A stretch of 7,549 nucleotides of DNA, taken from NCBI GenBank assembly GCA_033764095.1, contig JANRJF010000219.1, positions 1-7,549 on the forward strand. Reading direction: 5' to 3'. The DNA is from JBDTMT01 sp033764095 (GTDB lineage Bacteria; Desulfobacterota; Binatia; HRBIN30; CADEER01). The position numbers were made by a program, and so were the translations under genes. Every line of letters starts with the position of its first letter. The stretch's first letter is position 1. The notes under the pieces were generated by a model. It ran no database searches, was not told the origin of the DNA, and was given only the letters and a program-made list of their open reading frames with translations. Of this stretch, positions 5,685 to 7,549 are shown one piece after another.

Positions 5685-7549
<1,865 letters not shown>

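Overview
The window is very GC-rich (roughly 70% or more by eye) and densely coding, with two head-to-head gene blocks. Single bidirectional intergenic space, many GTG starts, 4-bp ATGA overlaps and a Gram-negative style sugar cassette suggest a high-GC bacterium, perhaps a Desulfobacterota/Myxococcota/Binatota-type lineage. Nothing in the window fixes the taxon, so this is a weak inference.

Left block (1-4820, all minus strand, one probable operon). Reading in the direction of transcription it encodes: a 157-aa HxsD-like protein; a second, 79-aa HxsD-like protein; a 485-aa protein with the overall layout of the His-Xaa-Ser maturase HxsB, including a Cys-rich SPASM region, but with no CxxxCxxC radical SAM motif; a 380-aa radical SAM protein of the SplB-like COG1533 type with an intact CxxxCxxC and an unrecognised N-terminal domain; a 153-aa protein with one N-terminal membrane anchor; and a polytopic HTTM-like (vitamin K-dependent carboxylase-like) membrane protein that runs off the left edge. 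Junctions are overlaps or short gaps (8-bp overlap, 0 bp, 32 bp, 52 bp, 4-bp overlap). I read this as a modification or export-type locus related to, but distinct from, the His-Xaa-Ser (Hxs) system. The cluster-less HxsB-like protein would be a scaffold or pseudoenzyme paired with a different, catalytically competent radical SAM enzyme, followed by membrane components. No HxsA-like His-Xaa-Ser repeat precursor is visible.

Middle (4821-4934): a 114-bp divergent intergenic region that should hold promoters for both blocks. It contains a perfect 14-bp palindrome.

Right block (4935-7549, plus strand): a DPM1-like family 2 glycosyltransferase, an RmlA/GalU-type sugar-1-phosphate nucleotidyltransferase, and an extended SDR NDP-sugar epimerase/dehydratase cut by the right edge. 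They are joined by 4-bp and 22-bp overlaps. This is an ordinary NDP-sugar synthesis and glycan or polyprenyl-sugar transfer cassette. Any functional link to the left block is unproven.
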